Positions 50,431-60,643 of a stretch of DNA of 64,000 bases are shown here, piece by piece; position 1 is the first letter of the stretch, and each line of letters opens with the position of its first letter. Location of the stretch: NCBI RefSeq assembly GCF_005671395.1, contig NZ_CP040428.1:4722185-4786184 (forward strand), in the 5' to 3' direction. The stretch is from Jejubacter calystegiae. GTDB taxonomy: Bacteria; Pseudomonadota; Gammaproteobacteria; Enterobacterales; Enterobacteriaceae. The position numbers were made by a program, and so were the translations under genes. Below the pieces are notes generated by a model. It was given only the letters and a program-made list of their open reading frames with translations. It made no database searches and was not told the DNA's origin.

Positions 50431-51774
50431 TCACCAGCGCGTCTTTAACAGGTTAGGCTGGATGCCGTTAATGGCATGCAGGTTGCTGAAGTCCTGTTTA
50501 ATGCCCGCTTCAAATTCGTCGCGGAAGTATTTGATCGCGCTTTGCAGAGGCTCCACGGCACCGGGCGCGTGAGCACAGAAGGTTTTCCCCGGCCCCAGGA
50601 AGCGGCACAGTTGCTCCAGGGTTTCGATATCGCCCGGCTGCCCTTCACCACGCTCCAGCGCGCGCAGGATCTTCACGCTCCAGGGCAGACCGTCGCGGCA
50701 CGGAGTACACCAGCCGCAGGATTCACGGGCAAAGAACTCTTCCAGATTACGCACCAGAGAGACCATATTGATTTCGTTGTCGACGGCCATCGCCAGCGCA
50801 GTACCCAGACGGCTGCCGGCTTTGCCGATACTGGCAAATTCCATGGGCAGATCGAGGTGTGCATCGGTCAGGAAGTCTGTCCCGGCGCCGCCTGGCTGCC
50901 AGGCCTTCAGCGTCAGACCATCGCGCATACCACCGGCGTAGTCTTCCAGAATCTCGCGAGCGGTAGTGCCGAACGGCAGTTCCCAGACGCCGGGGTTTTT
51001 CACCCGGCCAGAAAAGCCCATCAGCTTAGTACCGCAATCTTCGCTTTTACCGGCAGAGATGCCTTTGTACCAGTCAACGCCGTTTGCCAGAATCGCCGGT
51101 ACGTTACACAGCGTTTCCACGTTGTTCACGCAGGTCGGCTTACCCCATACCCCGGCAGTGGCGGGGAACGGCGGCTTGGAACGTGGATTCGCGCGGCGTC
51201 CTTCCAGCGAGTTAATCAGCGCCGTCTCTTCACCGCAGATGTAACGACCCGCGCCGGTATGCACAAACAGCTCGAAGTCAAAACCAGAACCGAGGATATT
51301 TTTCCCCAACAGTCCGGCTTCGGTCGCCTCCGCGATGGCGCGACGCAGGTTCGCCGCCGCTTCTACATATTCGCCGCGCAGGAAGATGTAGCCGCGGTAC
51401 GCCTTCAGGGCGAACGCGGCGATCAGCATGCCTTCCACCAGCAGGTGCGGCTGCTGTTCCATCAACAGACGGTCTTTATAGGTGCCAGGCTCCATCTCAT
51501 CGGCGTTACATAGCAGGTAGCGGATGTTCATGGATTCATCTTTCGGCATCAGACTCCACTTCAAACCCGTGGAGAAGCCCGCGCCGCCGCGCCCTTTCAG
51601 GCCAGCGTCTTTCACCTGAGCGACAATCTCATCCGGCGCCATGCTGCCAAGGGCCTTCCTGGCACCTTCATAACCATTTTTGCTGCGGTACTCATCCAGC
51701 CACACCGGCTGTTGATCGTCGCGCATGCGCCAGGTCAGAGGATGGGTTTCGGGAGTCAGAGTAATCGGCTTCAT
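50431..51774 (-). CDS. nuoF: NuoF, complex I NADH/FMN-binding subunit
   Basis: 447 aa (E. coli 445). Entry point for NADH electrons. FMN/NADH site in '[20 protein letters not shown]' (GRGGAGFxxGxKW) and '[15 protein letters not shown]'; cluster N3 Cys residues in '[12 protein letters not shown]' and the later '[10 protein letters not shown]'. Its start overlaps the nuoE stop by 4 bp. Confidence 0.99.
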   Translation of the reverse strand: MKPITLTPETHPLTWRMRDDQQPVWLDEYRSKNGYEGARKALGSMAPDEIVAQVKDAGLKGRGGAGFSTGLKWSLMPKDESMNIRYLLCNADEMEPGTYKDRLLMEQQPHLLVEGMLIAAFALKAYRGYIFLRGEYVEAAANLRRAIAEATEAGLLGKNILGSGFDFELFVHTGAGRYICGEETALINSLEGRRANPRSKPPFPATAGVWGKPTCVNNVETLCNVPAILANGVDWYKGISAGKSEDCGTKLMGFSGRVKNPGVWELPFGTTAREILEDYAGGMRDGLTLKAWQPGGAGTDFLTDAHLDLPMEFASIGKAGSRLGTALAMAVDNEINMVSLVRNLEEFFARESCGWCTPCRDGLPWSVKILRALERGEGQPGDIETLEQLCRFLGPGKTFCAHAPGAVEPLQSAIKYFRDEFEAGIKQDFSNLHAINGIQPNLLKTRW

Positions 51775-52271
51775 TTATACTGCTCCAGTAGTTCGGGGAT
51801 CCCGTCCGGCGTCAGATGACTGTGGGTATCTTCGTCAATCATCATGGTCGGCCCCTTGTCGCAGTTGCCCAGACAACAGGTGGGCAGCAGGGTAAAACGG
51901 CCGTCGAAGGTGGTCTGACCCGGTTTGATCTGCAGGTGCTTTTCAATCGCCGACTGAATGCCCTGATAGCCGGTAATGTGGCATACCACGCTGTCGCAAT
52001 AGCGAATCACGTGGCGCCCCACCGGCTGGCGGAAGATCTGGCTGTAGAATGTCGCCACTCCTTCCACGTCACTACCCGGAATCCCCAGGATCTGCGCAAT
52101 GGCTTCGATGGCGCCGTCCGGCACCCAGCCGCGCTGCTTCTGGACGATCTTCAATGCTTCAATGGAGGCCGCACGAGGATCCTCATAGTGATGTTTTTCG
52201 TGCTCGATCGCCTCGCGCTCAGCGGCACTCAGCTCAAAAGCCTCGGTTTGTGGTTGTTGATTCTCGTGCAT
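51771..52271 (-). CDS. nuoE: NuoE, complex I 2Fe-2S subunit
   Basis: 166 aa, same as E. coli. Thioredoxin-like fold binding cluster N1a via '[10 protein letters not shown]' and '[10 protein letters not shown]'. Forms the NADH module with NuoF and NuoG. 2 bp after nuoCD. Confidence 0.98.
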   Translation of the reverse strand: MHENQQPQTEAFELSAAEREAIEHEKHHYEDPRAASIEALKIVQKQRGWVPDGAIEAIAQILGIPGSDVEGVATFYSQIFRQPVGRHVIRYCDSVVCHITGYQGIQSAIEKHLQIKPGQTTFDGRFTLLPTCCLGNCDKGPTMMIDEDTHSHLTPDGIPELLEQYK

Positions 52272-52273
52272 AA

Positions 52274-54085
52274 TTAGCGATCCACATCTGACATGACAAA
52301 ATCGATACTACCCAGATAGACGATCAGGTCCGATACCAGGCTGCCGCGGATCGCCGACGGGATCTGCTGCAGGTGCGCGAAGCTCGGCGTGCGTACACGG
52401 GTACGGTAGCTCATGGTGCTGCCGTCGCTGGTCAGGTAGTAACTGTTAATCCCCTTGGTGGCCTCCACCATCTGGAAGGATTCGTTGGCCGGCATGACCG
52501 GGCCCCAGGAAACCTGCAGGAAGTGGGTGATCAGGGTTTCGATATGCTGCAGCGTGCGCTCTTTCGGCGGCGGCGTGGTCAGCGGATGGTCGGCCTTAAA
52601 CGGACCTTCCGGCATATTTTTCAGGCACTGCTCCAGAATCCGCAGGCTCTGGCGCAGCTCTTCCACCTTCAACATCACGCGGGTGTAGCAGTCGCTGACA
52701 CCGCCGCCCACCGGCACTTCGAAGTCGAAGTTTTCATAACCGGAGTACGGGCGCACCTTACGCACGTCGAAGTCGATACCGGTGGCGCGCAGCCCTGCCC
52801 CGGTGGTGCCCCACTCCAACGCCTCTTTCGCGCCGTAGGCGGCCACGCCCTGGGAACGGGCCTTCAGGATGGTGTTACGCAGCGCCGCTTTCTCATAGGA
52901 GTCCAGACGCTTCGGCATCCACTCAAGGAATTCACGCAGCAGGCGATCCCAGCCGCGCGGTAAATCGTGCGCCACGCCGCCGATGCGGAACCAGGCCGGG
53001 TGCATACGGAAACCGGTGATCGCTTCCACCAGGTCGTAAATCTTCTGACGGTCGGTAAAGGCGAAGAAGACCGGCGTCATGGCGCCGACGTCCTGAATAA
53101 AGGTGGAGATATAGAGCAGGTGGCTGTTAATACGGAACAGCTCAGAGAGCATCACGCGAATCACGTTGACGCGATCCGGCACGGTAATGCCCGCCAGCTT
53201 TTCAACCGCCAGCACGTAAGGCATTTCGTTAACGCAACCGCCCAGATACTCGATACGGTCGGTATAAGGGATGTAGCTGTGCCAGGACTGACGCTCGCCC
53301 ATCTTTTCCGCGCCGCGGTGGTGGTAACCGATATCCGGCACGCAGTCGACGATCTCTTCGCCGTCCAGCTGCAGGATAATACGGAACGCGCCATGGGCCG
53401 ACGGGTGGTTCGGCCCCAGGTTGAGGAACATAAAGTCCTCATTTTCGCTACCGCGCTTCATGCCCCACTCTTCCGGCCTGAAGGTCAGCGCCTCCATTTC
53501 CAGATCTTCTTTCTGTTTGGTCAGGGTGAAGGGGTCGAATTCGGTGGCGCGCGCCGGATAGTCTTTACGCAGCGGATGCCCTTCCCAGGTGGGCGGCATC
53601 ATGATGCGGGTCAGGCGCGGGTGGCCGGTAAAAGTAATACCGAACATCTCCCAAGTCTCGCGCTCATACCAGTTGGCGTTCGGGAAGAGTTTGGTGAAAG
53701 TCGGCACATTCAAATCGTTTTCCGCCAGCGCTACTTTCAGCATAATATCGCGGTTGCGATCGATGGAAATCAGGTGGTAGAAAACGGAAAAATCCGCGTC
53801 GGGCAAGCCTTCGCGGTGTGTGCGGAGTCGTTCATCCATGCCATGCAGATCGAAAAGCATGACATAAGGTTTGGGAAGCTTCCTTAAAAACTCCCCCACT
53901 TCCAGGAGCTGTTCTCTTCTGACCCAGACAACGGGAACCCCGGTACGGGTCGCCTGGACAGTAAAGGCATCCGGCCCAAAACGGTTGCGCAGTTCGCCAA
54001 TGACTGGATCATCCAGATGATCCCGGGTTTGCCAGCCTGGCTGTGTCACGTCTTGCGCGGTTAAGTCGGTCATATTGTTCACCAT
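52274..54085 (-). CDS. nuoC: NuoCD, fused complex I subunit
   Basis: 603 aa fusion of the 30-kDa (NuoC, residues 1-190) and 49-kDa (NuoD, about 210-603) subunits, as in other enterics. NuoC signature '[18 protein letters not shown]'; NuoD carries the quinone-site region '[14 protein letters not shown]' and '[15 protein letters not shown]'. Start chosen at the ATG of [11 protein letters not shown] to match E. coli; ATG four codons later is also possible. Confidence 0.97.
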   Translation of the reverse strand: MVNNMTDLTAQDVTQPGWQTRDHLDDPVIGELRNRFGPDAFTVQATRTGVPVVWVRREQLLEVGEFLRKLPKPYVMLFDLHGMDERLRTHREGLPDADFSVFYHLISIDRNRDIMLKVALAENDLNVPTFTKLFPNANWYERETWEMFGITFTGHPRLTRIMMPPTWEGHPLRKDYPARATEFDPFTLTKQKEDLEMEALTFRPEEWGMKRGSENEDFMFLNLGPNHPSAHGAFRIILQLDGEEIVDCVPDIGYHHRGAEKMGERQSWHSYIPYTDRIEYLGGCVNEMPYVLAVEKLAGITVPDRVNVIRVMLSELFRINSHLLYISTFIQDVGAMTPVFFAFTDRQKIYDLVEAITGFRMHPAWFRIGGVAHDLPRGWDRLLREFLEWMPKRLDSYEKAALRNTILKARSQGVAAYGAKEALEWGTTGAGLRATGIDFDVRKVRPYSGYENFDFEVPVGGGVSDCYTRVMLKVEELRQSLRILEQCLKNMPEGPFKADHPLTTPPPKERTLQHIETLITHFLQVSWGPVMPANESFQMVEATKGINSYYLTSDGSTMSYRTRVRTPSFAHLQQIPSAIRGSLVSDLIVYLGSIDFVMSDVDR

Positions 54086-54174
54086 TGCCAACGGTTCAAT
54101 GCTGACTGCCGGTCGTGACCTCGCGCTTATGGGTTTTAATATGCGAGGGGAGGTTTCACGACCGCAGACGTCGG

Positions 54175-54849
54175 TTAAATTTCGTCTGGTGTACGCAGGT
54201 TTGTCACGGCAATGCGTTCGCCGCGCTTACGTTCGCGCTCAGACTGCATATTGGCGCGATAAACCCCCTGGTCGCCTACGACCCAGGAGAGCGGACGGCG
54301 CTCTTTGCCAATAGACTCCTGCAAAAGCATCAGCGCCTGCATATACGCTTCCGGACGCGGTGGGCAGCCTGGAATATACACATCTACCGGCAGGAATTTA
54401 TCCACCCCCTGCACCACAGAATAAATATCGTACATGCCGCCGGAGTTGGCGCAGGCCCCCATAGAGATGACCCATTTGGGCTCCAGCATCTGATCGTAAA
54501 GACGCTGAATAACCGGTGCCATCTTGGTAAAGCAGGTGCCAGCGACCACCATAAAATCCGCCTGACGCGGAGAGGCGCGGAGAACTTCGGCGCCGAAGCG
54601 CGCAACGTCGTGCACCGCCGTAAAGGAGGTCACCATTTCAACGTAGCAGCAGGAAAGGCCGAAGTTATAAGGCCACAGGGAATTTTTACGCCCCCAGTTC
54701 ACCATATCGTGCAGCGCATGCTCGAGCTTGCCCATATACACGCTGCGGTGTACGTGCTGCTCGAGAGGATCGGCTACGGTCTCCTGCTTTTGTAGGGGGT
54801 AACGGTCATTCTCGCCGTTAGGATCTATGCGAGTGAGCGTATAGTCCAT
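54175..54849 (-). CDS. nuoB: NuoB, complex I N2-cluster subunit
   Basis: 224 aa (E. coli 220). Holds the terminal cluster N2 next to quinone: tandem Cys in '[13 protein letters not shown]', then '[11 protein letters not shown]' and '[12 protein letters not shown]'. 15 bp after nuoA. Confidence 0.98.
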   Translation of the reverse strand: MDYTLTRIDPNGENDRYPLQKQETVADPLEQHVHRSVYMGKLEHALHDMVNWGRKNSLWPYNFGLSCCYVEMVTSFTAVHDVARFGAEVLRASPRQADFMVVAGTCFTKMAPVIQRLYDQMLEPKWVISMGACANSGGMYDIYSVVQGVDKFLPVDVYIPGCPPRPEAYMQALMLLQESIGKERRPLSWVVGDQGVYRANMQSERERKRGERIAVTNLRTPDEI

Positions 54850-54864
54850 CTGATTGCCTCGCGT

Positions 54865-55311
54865 TTAGCGTTGTTGGTGAGTGTGACTGTTGGTCGGTTC
54901 CGGATTAACAAGCTCGCGGCGCGAACGCGCGGGCGTCCAGTCCAGCGCGCCGATACGCACCAGATAAACCAGACCTGCCAGTAGCACTAAAATGAAAATT
55001 GCGGCCTCGATAAATCCTACCCACCCGCTTTCGCGAACGGAGATTGCCCATGCGTAAAGATAAAGCGCTTCTACGTCGAAGATGACGAAGAACATGGCAA
55101 CCAGATAGAACTTAGCTGAAAGGCGTAAGCGTGCCGTTCCAACCGGATCGATACCTGACTCAAAGGGCGTGTTTTTGTGTCTTGCGCGAGCGCGACCACC
55201 CAGGAACCAGGCCCCGGCCAGCATCAGACAACACAGACCAATGGCAACAATGAAAAAGATGGCAAACGCCCAGTGGTGAGCGATGACTTCAATGGATGTT
55301 GACATACTCAA
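54865..55311 (-). CDS. nuoA: NuoA, complex I membrane subunit
   Basis: 148 aa with three transmembrane helices; conserved '[20 protein letters not shown]' (core FDVEALYL). First gene of nuo. Homology to E. coli (MSMSTS...) begins at a TTG start; the ATG two codons later (55305) is an equally reasonable start. Confidence 0.96.
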   Translation of the reverse strand: MSMSTSIEVIAHHWAFAIFFIVAIGLCCLMLAGAWFLGGRARARHKNTPFESGIDPVGTARLRLSAKFYLVAMFFVIFDVEALYLYAWAISVRESGWVGFIEAAIFILVLLAGLVYLVRIGALDWTPARSRRELVNPEPTNSHTHQQR

Positions 55312-55845
55312 AGCTTTCTCAAAAAGTGGTTACGGAATCTCTGCCTGTGCGCATGCAGCAGATGAACACCACAATGATTTACGGGAAGGAACAAAAAACC
55401 GCACAATTTCTGCCACAAAGAAGAACGGTAAGGCAGCTAATTATTAGGGTTTTTTACCCCTTTCTATAACCTTTTGTCAACTTTAACAAAGGTATCCACA
55501 CATTAGTTCACATAACACCATTCTCATTAACATTTTATGCCATATCGATTACATCTGCGGGACATATAGCCCAAAATGCTACTGTTGAATCGAGTCCGTC
55601 ACTGTGTGAAAAGGGTACTACCCTACTATTCTGGCAGGAATTGTCAGAGTTTCATCCCCCCTGAAGGGAGTAATTTCTTGATCCAGGACACGGTTTTGTT
55701 AATTTACATAAAAAAGCAGCAACAATGACGGTGTTTTTTTAACAAGAAATGCGGCCTGTCATCCTGGATTCACGGTTTGAGATCAAAAAAAGCAGAGACG
55801 CCTTTATAAAATTAGCGCATTTTTTCACCGCCAGCAGGCCTGCCG
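55312..55845 (-). promoter_or_regulatory. nuo operon promoter region
   Basis: Long AT-rich gap between nuoA and lrhA with no supported gene. In E. coli the equivalent region carries the nuo promoters and sites for ArcA, NarL, FNR, IHF and Fis. Here I see runs of A/T (55430-55560, 55680-55760) consistent with such sites but did not assign individual operators. Confidence 0.55.
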
Positions 55846-55916
55846 ACGAGGAGAGGTTAAAAAACGAGCCGCCCGGCTTAAAAAACCGTTTAGCGGCCTG
55901 TTTTTAATCATTACGT
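55846..55916 (-). terminator. Tandem terminators of lrhA
   Basis: On the minus strand after the lrhA stop: GCCG-CTAAA-CGG followed by TTTTTT (about 55885-55900), then AAGCC-GGGC-GGCT followed by CGTTTTTT (about 55860-55880). Two short stem-loops with U-tracts in succession. Confidence 0.65.
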
Positions 55917-55939
55917 TCGGAAAGTCACAGACGCTTTCA

Positions 55940-56881
55940 TCAGTCGCCGCTGCTGCTTTCGCCACGTGACTGCGCTTCGCCACTGGCACCGCCGTTCTGG
56001 CAGTAATGCCAGAAGTTATGTTCATCACCCAGCGCCCGGAATACAGCCTCCGCCAGCTTGCTGGAAGACGTATGGTGATGGCACAGATGATAGCGGGTTT
56101 CCGGCAGCTGCGGCAGACCATCAGAATGCCCCAACACACGCAGCTCCTGGCTCATCATCTCGACAGGACGAGCGGTAATCCCCAGTCCCGCTTTCACCGC
56201 CGCCTTAACGGCCGGCAGCGTAGACGCGACATAAGAGATACGCCAGGGAATGCCGGCTTCGTTCAGATGTCCGACCATCATATCCCGGTAGGGGCTGGGC
56301 TCATCCAGCAATACCAGCGGCACAGTCTCCCCTTTCTGGAAGATATAATCAGCCGCGCAATACCAGAGCGTGGGCGAGGTACGTAATGTCAGGCAATCGG
56401 CCTGCTCCAGGCATGATGTGGTGACGACCAGGTCCACCTCCTGCTGACGCAGGATCTCGGGCATACAGGGATTACGCTTTACCCGAACGTCAATCGCCAG
56501 CCGAGGCCAGGATGAGCTAATCCGGTTGAGTAAAAACGGCAGAATGGTATCTGCAGACTCATCAGAAGCGCCGATTGTCAGAACGCCCTGGAGATCGTTA
56601 AACATTAATGAACTGCACGCTTCATCGTTAAAACGTAGGATTTTTCTGGCATACCCCAGGAGCTGGATACCGTGTTCAGTTAGCAGCTTGTTGCGTCCAT
56701 GGCGAGCGAACAGTTCTTTACCCACCAATTGCTCAAGCCGCTGCATCTGCTGACTGACAGCGGACTGAGTACGGCAAACGGCTGCCGCAGCAGCAGCAAA
56801 GGTATTCAGATCGGCGACTGCAACAAAGGTTCGCAGCAGATCAAGATCGAGGTTAAGTATCGGACGGTTTGCATTTATCAT
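55940..56881 (-). CDS. lrhA: LrhA, LysR-type regulator
   Basis: 313 aa. Represses flagellar master regulator flhDC, type 1 fimbriae and rpoS translation in E. coli. N-terminal winged HTH (residues 10-70, '[22 protein letters not shown]' region, motif TQSAVSQQM) and a PBP2-like effector domain. N-terminus and central part match E. coli well; the last 60 residues are divergent. Divergent from alaA across 1 kb. Confidence 0.96.
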   Translation of the reverse strand: MINANRPILNLDLDLLRTFVAVADLNTFAAAAAAVCRTQSAVSQQMQRLEQLVGKELFARHGRNKLLTEHGIQLLGYARKILRFNDEACSSLMFNDLQGVLTIGASDESADTILPFLLNRISSSWPRLAIDVRVKRNPCMPEILRQQEVDLVVTTSCLEQADCLTLRTSPTLWYCAADYIFQKGETVPLVLLDEPSPYRDMMVGHLNEAGIPWRISYVASTLPAVKAAVKAGLGITARPVEMMSQELRVLGHSDGLPQLPETRYHLCHHHTSSSKLAEAVFRALGDEHNFWHYCQNGGASGEAQSRGESSSGD

Positions 56882-57885
56882 ATTTTTTCACGTAGTAGGT
56901 TGCTCTTATGGAGCTGCCCCGGTTCTATTGCTGTGTATTATCAAAGAGATAAAGCAATTCCTTTTGAAGCACGTCTCCGTTCAGTTCTGAAGCTGCCAGT
57001 TCCTGGCAGTCATCCTGATTTATTTATTGGGACATCTATTCCTGGAGCTGAAGATTATTGACAGCATTTTTGTCGGATTCATATATCCTGTTAATCAGCC
57101 CAACGGCCAAATTCTCGTTTTTATACGCTACTCCCGTCAATTAAAGTATGGAAATCATTGTCAACGCGTTTAAAGAATTAACGTTTTTTATCACTTTCAG
57201 TAAAATTTATCTTTAGGAAAGTTAAACTATTTTACAGTTTGACTATTTGTTAGTTAACCCCTTAAGACTGCATGGGTTTTGTGCGCTTACCGCTTCCGGC
57301 AGATAACGTGGAACCGAGCTGACCACTCTGACGGTAGGGGCATATCTTATCTCAACTTTGCTTCATTTATAAGCTTTCTTGCGATTTATCTGATCTGTAT
57401 CTGTTTTTGAAAGCTCTGTTTCACTGTTTATAACACTCACCAGCGAGCTTACCCCATTAGAGGTATCTGAATAATTAACCATCCATTTTGCGAGTTTAGC
57501 TAACAACATTGACCGCCTTACTCTACAAATTTTTAACCTGATAATTAATTTTCAAATCTTCTCACCTGGAAAAGTTAACCATTGCTTAAGTGAAAAACAG
57601 GATAATTCTGCATGTCGGGATCACACTTTCTCCTGGATAGCACCTTGAGTAGAACCGTATCGCATTTAACGCTAAGTTATCTGCCCTTTCCCATAAAAAC
57701 CTGCGGAATCAAAACATTATTTTATCCTGAACCGGTTTTTTTTATTATTCCCCGAATGTTGTAACAATTGTCCCGTCTCGACGTTTTGACCCTCTTTTCG
57801 GGCTTCAAAAGCGCGCGCGGGAGGAGTACATTGACAGGCGCTGCGCTTCCACGGCCGGAAGCCGTAACAATAAAAGGTCTGATTC
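56882..57885. promoter_or_regulatory. 1-kb lrhA-alaA intergenic region
   Basis: Non-coding and AT-rich, especially 57060-57780, with stop codons in all frames. It should hold promoters for both divergent genes. A small hairpin ACGGC-CGGAA-GCCGT (57851-57865) lies 20 bp before the alaA start. No tRNA, repeat or conserved small gene was recognised. Confidence 0.5.
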
Positions 57886-59100
57886 ATGTCACCCATCGAA
57901 AAATCCAGCAAACTCGATCACGTCTGCTATGACATCCGTGGCCCGGTACTAAAAGAGGCCAAACGCCTTGAAGAAGAAGGCAATAAGGTTCTGAAACTGA
58001 ATATCGGCAACCCGGCCCCTTTCGGTTTTGAGGCCCCGGATGAGATCCTAGTGGACGTCATCCGCAATCTGCCAACGGCTCAGGGCTACTGCGACTCCAA
58101 AGGACTCTGGTCGGCTCGTAAAGCCATTATGCAGCACTATCAGCAGCGCGGCATGCTGGATATTACCACCGAAGATATCTATATCGGCAATGGGGTTTCA
58201 GAGCTTATTGTGCAGGCCATGCAGGCTCTGCTGAACAGCGGCGACGAGATGCTGGTACCAGCGCCGGACTACCCATTGTGGACTGCAGCGGTCTCACTGT
58301 CCGGCGGTAATGCGGTGCATTATCTGTGCGATGAATCATCCGACTGGTTCCCGGATCTGGACGACATTCGTTCAAAGATTACGCCCCGCACCCGCGGAAT
58401 CGTCATCATTAATCCCAACAATCCCACCGGCGCCGTCTATTCCAGAGAGTTGCTGCTGGAGATTGTTGAGCTCGCCCGCCAGCACAACCTGATCATTTTT
58501 GCCGACGAGATCTACGACAAGATTCTTTACGATGAGGCGCAACATCACTCTATTGCCGCACTGGCGCCCGATCTGCTGACCATCACCTTTAATGGTCTGT
58601 CAAAAACTTACCGCGTGGCGGGTTTCCGCCAGGGCTGGATGGTGTTGAACGGACCGAAGAAGCACGCCCGTGGCTATATCGAAGGGCTGGAAATGCTGGC
58701 GTCGATGCGACTGTGCGCTAACGTCCCGGCCCAGCACGCCATTCAGACCGCACTGGGCGGTTATCAGAGCATCAGTGAATTTATCCTGCCAGGCGGCCGT
58801 CTTTATGAGCAGCGTAATCGCGCCTGGGAACTGATTAACGATATTCCTGGCGTGACCTGCGTTAAGCCAAATGGCGCGCTCTATATGTTCCCGCGCATCG
58901 ACCCCAAACGCTTTAACTTGCATGACGACCAGAAAATGGTGCTCGACTTCCTGCTGCAGGAAAAAGTGTTGTTGGTTCAGGGCAGCGCCTTTAACTGGCC
59001 GTACCCGGATCACGTGCGTATCGTCACCCTGCCCCGGGTTGACGATCTGGCGATGGCCATCAGCAAGTTCGACCGTTTCCTTTCCGGTTACCATCAATAA
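57886..59100 (+). CDS. alaA: AlaA, glutamate-pyruvate aminotransferase
   Basis: 404 aa (E. coli 405). PLP-dependent fold-type I aminotransferase that makes alanine from pyruvate. PLP Lys in 'TFNGLSKTYRVAGFRQGW' (about residue 240), substrate Arg near the C-terminus ('DHVRIVTLP'), and 'NPNNPTGAVYSRELL'. Start MSPIEKSSKLDHV fits E. coli. Confidence 0.97.
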   Translation: MSPIEKSSKLDHVCYDIRGPVLKEAKRLEEEGNKVLKLNIGNPAPFGFEAPDEILVDVIRNLPTAQGYCDSKGLWSARKAIMQHYQQRGMLDITTEDIYIGNGVSELIVQAMQALLNSGDEMLVPAPDYPLWTAAVSLSGGNAVHYLCDESSDWFPDLDDIRSKITPRTRGIVIINPNNPTGAVYSRELLLEIVELARQHNLIIFADEIYDKILYDEAQHHSIAALAPDLLTITFNGLSKTYRVAGFRQGWMVLNGPKKHARGYIEGLEMLASMRLCANVPAQHAIQTALGGYQSISEFILPGGRLYEQRNRAWELINDIPGVTCVKPNGALYMFPRIDPKRFNLHDDQKMVLDFLLQEKVLLVQGSAFNWPYPDHVRIVTLPRVDDLAMAISKFDRFLSGYHQ

Positions 59101-59180
59101 AGCGCGCGGCAGCGCAGGGATTTGCATCTTCCCTTCGCTGCCCTCACAATGGTTCAATACCGTTTCCGGAATGATGTACT

Positions 59181-59780
59181 ATGAGCCAGAGTCACTTTTT
59201 CGCCCACCTTTCCCGCCTGAAACTGATTAATCGCTGGCCGCTGATGCGCAACGTGCGTACGGAAAATGTTTCCGAGCACAGTCTGCAAGTGGCGATGGTC
59301 GCCCATGCGCTGGCAGCTATCAAAAACCGCAAGTTTGGCGGCAATCTTAACGCCGAACGGATCGCCCTGCTGGCGCTCTATCACGACGCCAGCGAAGTGC
59401 TAACCGGCGATCTACCGACACCGGTAAAGTATTTCAACACCCAGATTGCTCATGAGTATAAGGCGATTGAAAAGATAGCCCAGCACAAACTGGTCGAGAT
59501 GGTTCCCGAAGAGTTGCGCGATATCTTCGCCCCACTTATCGATGAACAGCAATACAGCGCAGAGGAAAAATCGCTGGTTAAACAGGCAGATGCTCTGTGT
59601 GCTTACCTGAAGTGCCTGGAGGAATTGTCCGCCGGGAACAATGAGTTTCTACTGGCAAAGAGCCGACTGGAAAAGACCCTGGCCGAGCGAAAAAGTGAAG
59701 AAATGGACTATTTTATGCAGGTCTTCGTTCCCAGCTTTCATCTGTCGCTCGACGAAATCAGCCAGGACTCTCCGCTGTAA
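59181..59780 (+). CDS. yfbR: YfbR, 5'-deoxyribonucleotidase
   Basis: 199 aa, same as E. coli. HD-domain phosphohydrolase that dephosphorylates dNMPs. Metal ligands: His in '[16 protein letters not shown]' (H33), the HD pair in '[15 protein letters not shown]' (H68, D69) and Asp in '[12 protein letters not shown]' (D137). Stands alone 80 bp after alaA. Confidence 0.97.
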   Translation: MSQSHFFAHLSRLKLINRWPLMRNVRTENVSEHSLQVAMVAHALAAIKNRKFGGNLNAERIALLALYHDASEVLTGDLPTPVKYFNTQIAHEYKAIEKIAQHKLVEMVPEELRDIFAPLIDEQQYSAEEKSLVKQADALCAYLKCLEELSAGNNEFLLAKSRLEKTLAERKSEEMDYFMQVFVPSFHLSLDEISQDSPL

Positions 59781-59790
59781 CCATTTCCTG

Positions 59791-59816
59791 GAGCCCGCTT
59801 CTGACGGGCTCTTTTT
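59791..59816 (+). terminator. yfbR terminator
   Basis: GAGCCCG, 7-base loop, CGGGCTC, followed by TTTTT; 10 bp after the yfbR stop codon. Confidence 0.95.
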
Positions 59817-59964
59817 CTCTTCGTAACCTCTCGCAAAAAATCACTCTCTCCCGCCCTTTGGAACCACAACGCCGTATCATGCCGTGACGCAATTTGCATT
59901 ATGGTCAGGTTGAACTTGATTCGTGTGTACTCGTGTGTATAAATATCACTACCGGGAGGGAACC

Positions 59965-60156
59965 ATGAAATCCGGCGATCTGATAAAAACGCTGACTGCG
60001 GCAGGTTGCATTCTGCGCCGCCAGGGCGGCGGCAGTCATCAAATCTGGTGGTCTCCCATTACCGGGCGTACATTCCCGGTCCCACATCCCAAAAAGGATT
60101 TACCTGTCGGCACGGTAAAAGCTATCAAAAGGATGGCGGGGATCCAGACCCACTAA
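59965..60156 (+). CDS. hicA: HicA-type mRNA interferase toxin
   Basis: 63 aa, typical HicA length. dsRBD-like fold with catalytic His25 in 'RRQGGGSHQIWW'; also 'PHPKKDLPVGTVKAI', the family's C-terminal half. Cleaves mRNA when free of antitoxin. The start ATG at MKSGDLIK follows GGGAGG; an in-frame upstream ATG is less likely. hicB begins 14 bp downstream. Absent between yfbR and yfbS in E. coli K-12. Confidence 0.92.
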   Translation: MKSGDLIKTLTAAGCILRRQGGGSHQIWWSPITGRTFPVPHPKKDLPVGTVKAIKRMAGIQTH

Positions 60157-60170
60157 CCAGGAGGCCATAT

Positions 60171-60611
60171 ATGTTTTTCTCTGTTGGCGTTTGCTTACCG
60201 GAAAATGACCAGACCGCGTTCGGACTGGTGGTACCGGCTCTGTGTAACGAAAGCTACGGTTGCCTTTCCGCCGCCGATACCGAAGCGGAAATGGCCGCCA
60301 GGGCAAGAGAAGCCATTCTGCTTATTGTGGAACAGATGGCGGAAGACAGCGTCGATCTGTCCACTCTCCACGATGCGGGCACTCTGCGCTATAAGAAGGA
60401 TCCCCAGTGGGTAGACTATAGCGAATGGTTCGCCGTCGATGTCGATATCAGCCGCTTTAGCGGTAAGCCGCTGCGCATCAATATTTCACTACCCGATACT
60501 CTGCTGGCCTGCATTGATAATCGGGTAAAAGAGAATCCCGCCGCTTATCGAGATCGTAGTCACTTTCTGGCCCAGGCGGCGCGTCACGAACTCTCGGCGC
60601 ATCAGAAATAA
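60171..60611 (+). CDS. hicB: HicB-type antitoxin with ribbon-helix-helix tail
   Basis: 146 aa. N-terminal HicB domain (partial RNase H-like, 'GLVVPALCNESYGCLSAADT', parts) that binds HicA; C-terminal 'LRINISLPDTLLACIDNRV' followed by 'RDRSHFLAQAARHEL' looks like a ribbon-helix-helix DNA-binding domain rather than the Xre-type HTH of E. coli K-12 HicB. AGGAGG precedes the ATG. Likely autorepressor of hicAB. Confidence 0.9.
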   Translation: MFFSVGVCLPENDQTAFGLVVPALCNESYGCLSAADTEAEMAARAREAILLIVEQMAEDSVDLSTLHDAGTLRYKKDPQWVDYSEWFAVDVDISRFSGKPLRINISLPDTLLACIDNRVKENPAAYRDRSHFLAQAARHELSAHQK

Positions 60612-60643
60612 CCACCCGACGTTAAACACCGGGCGGGAAGAGA

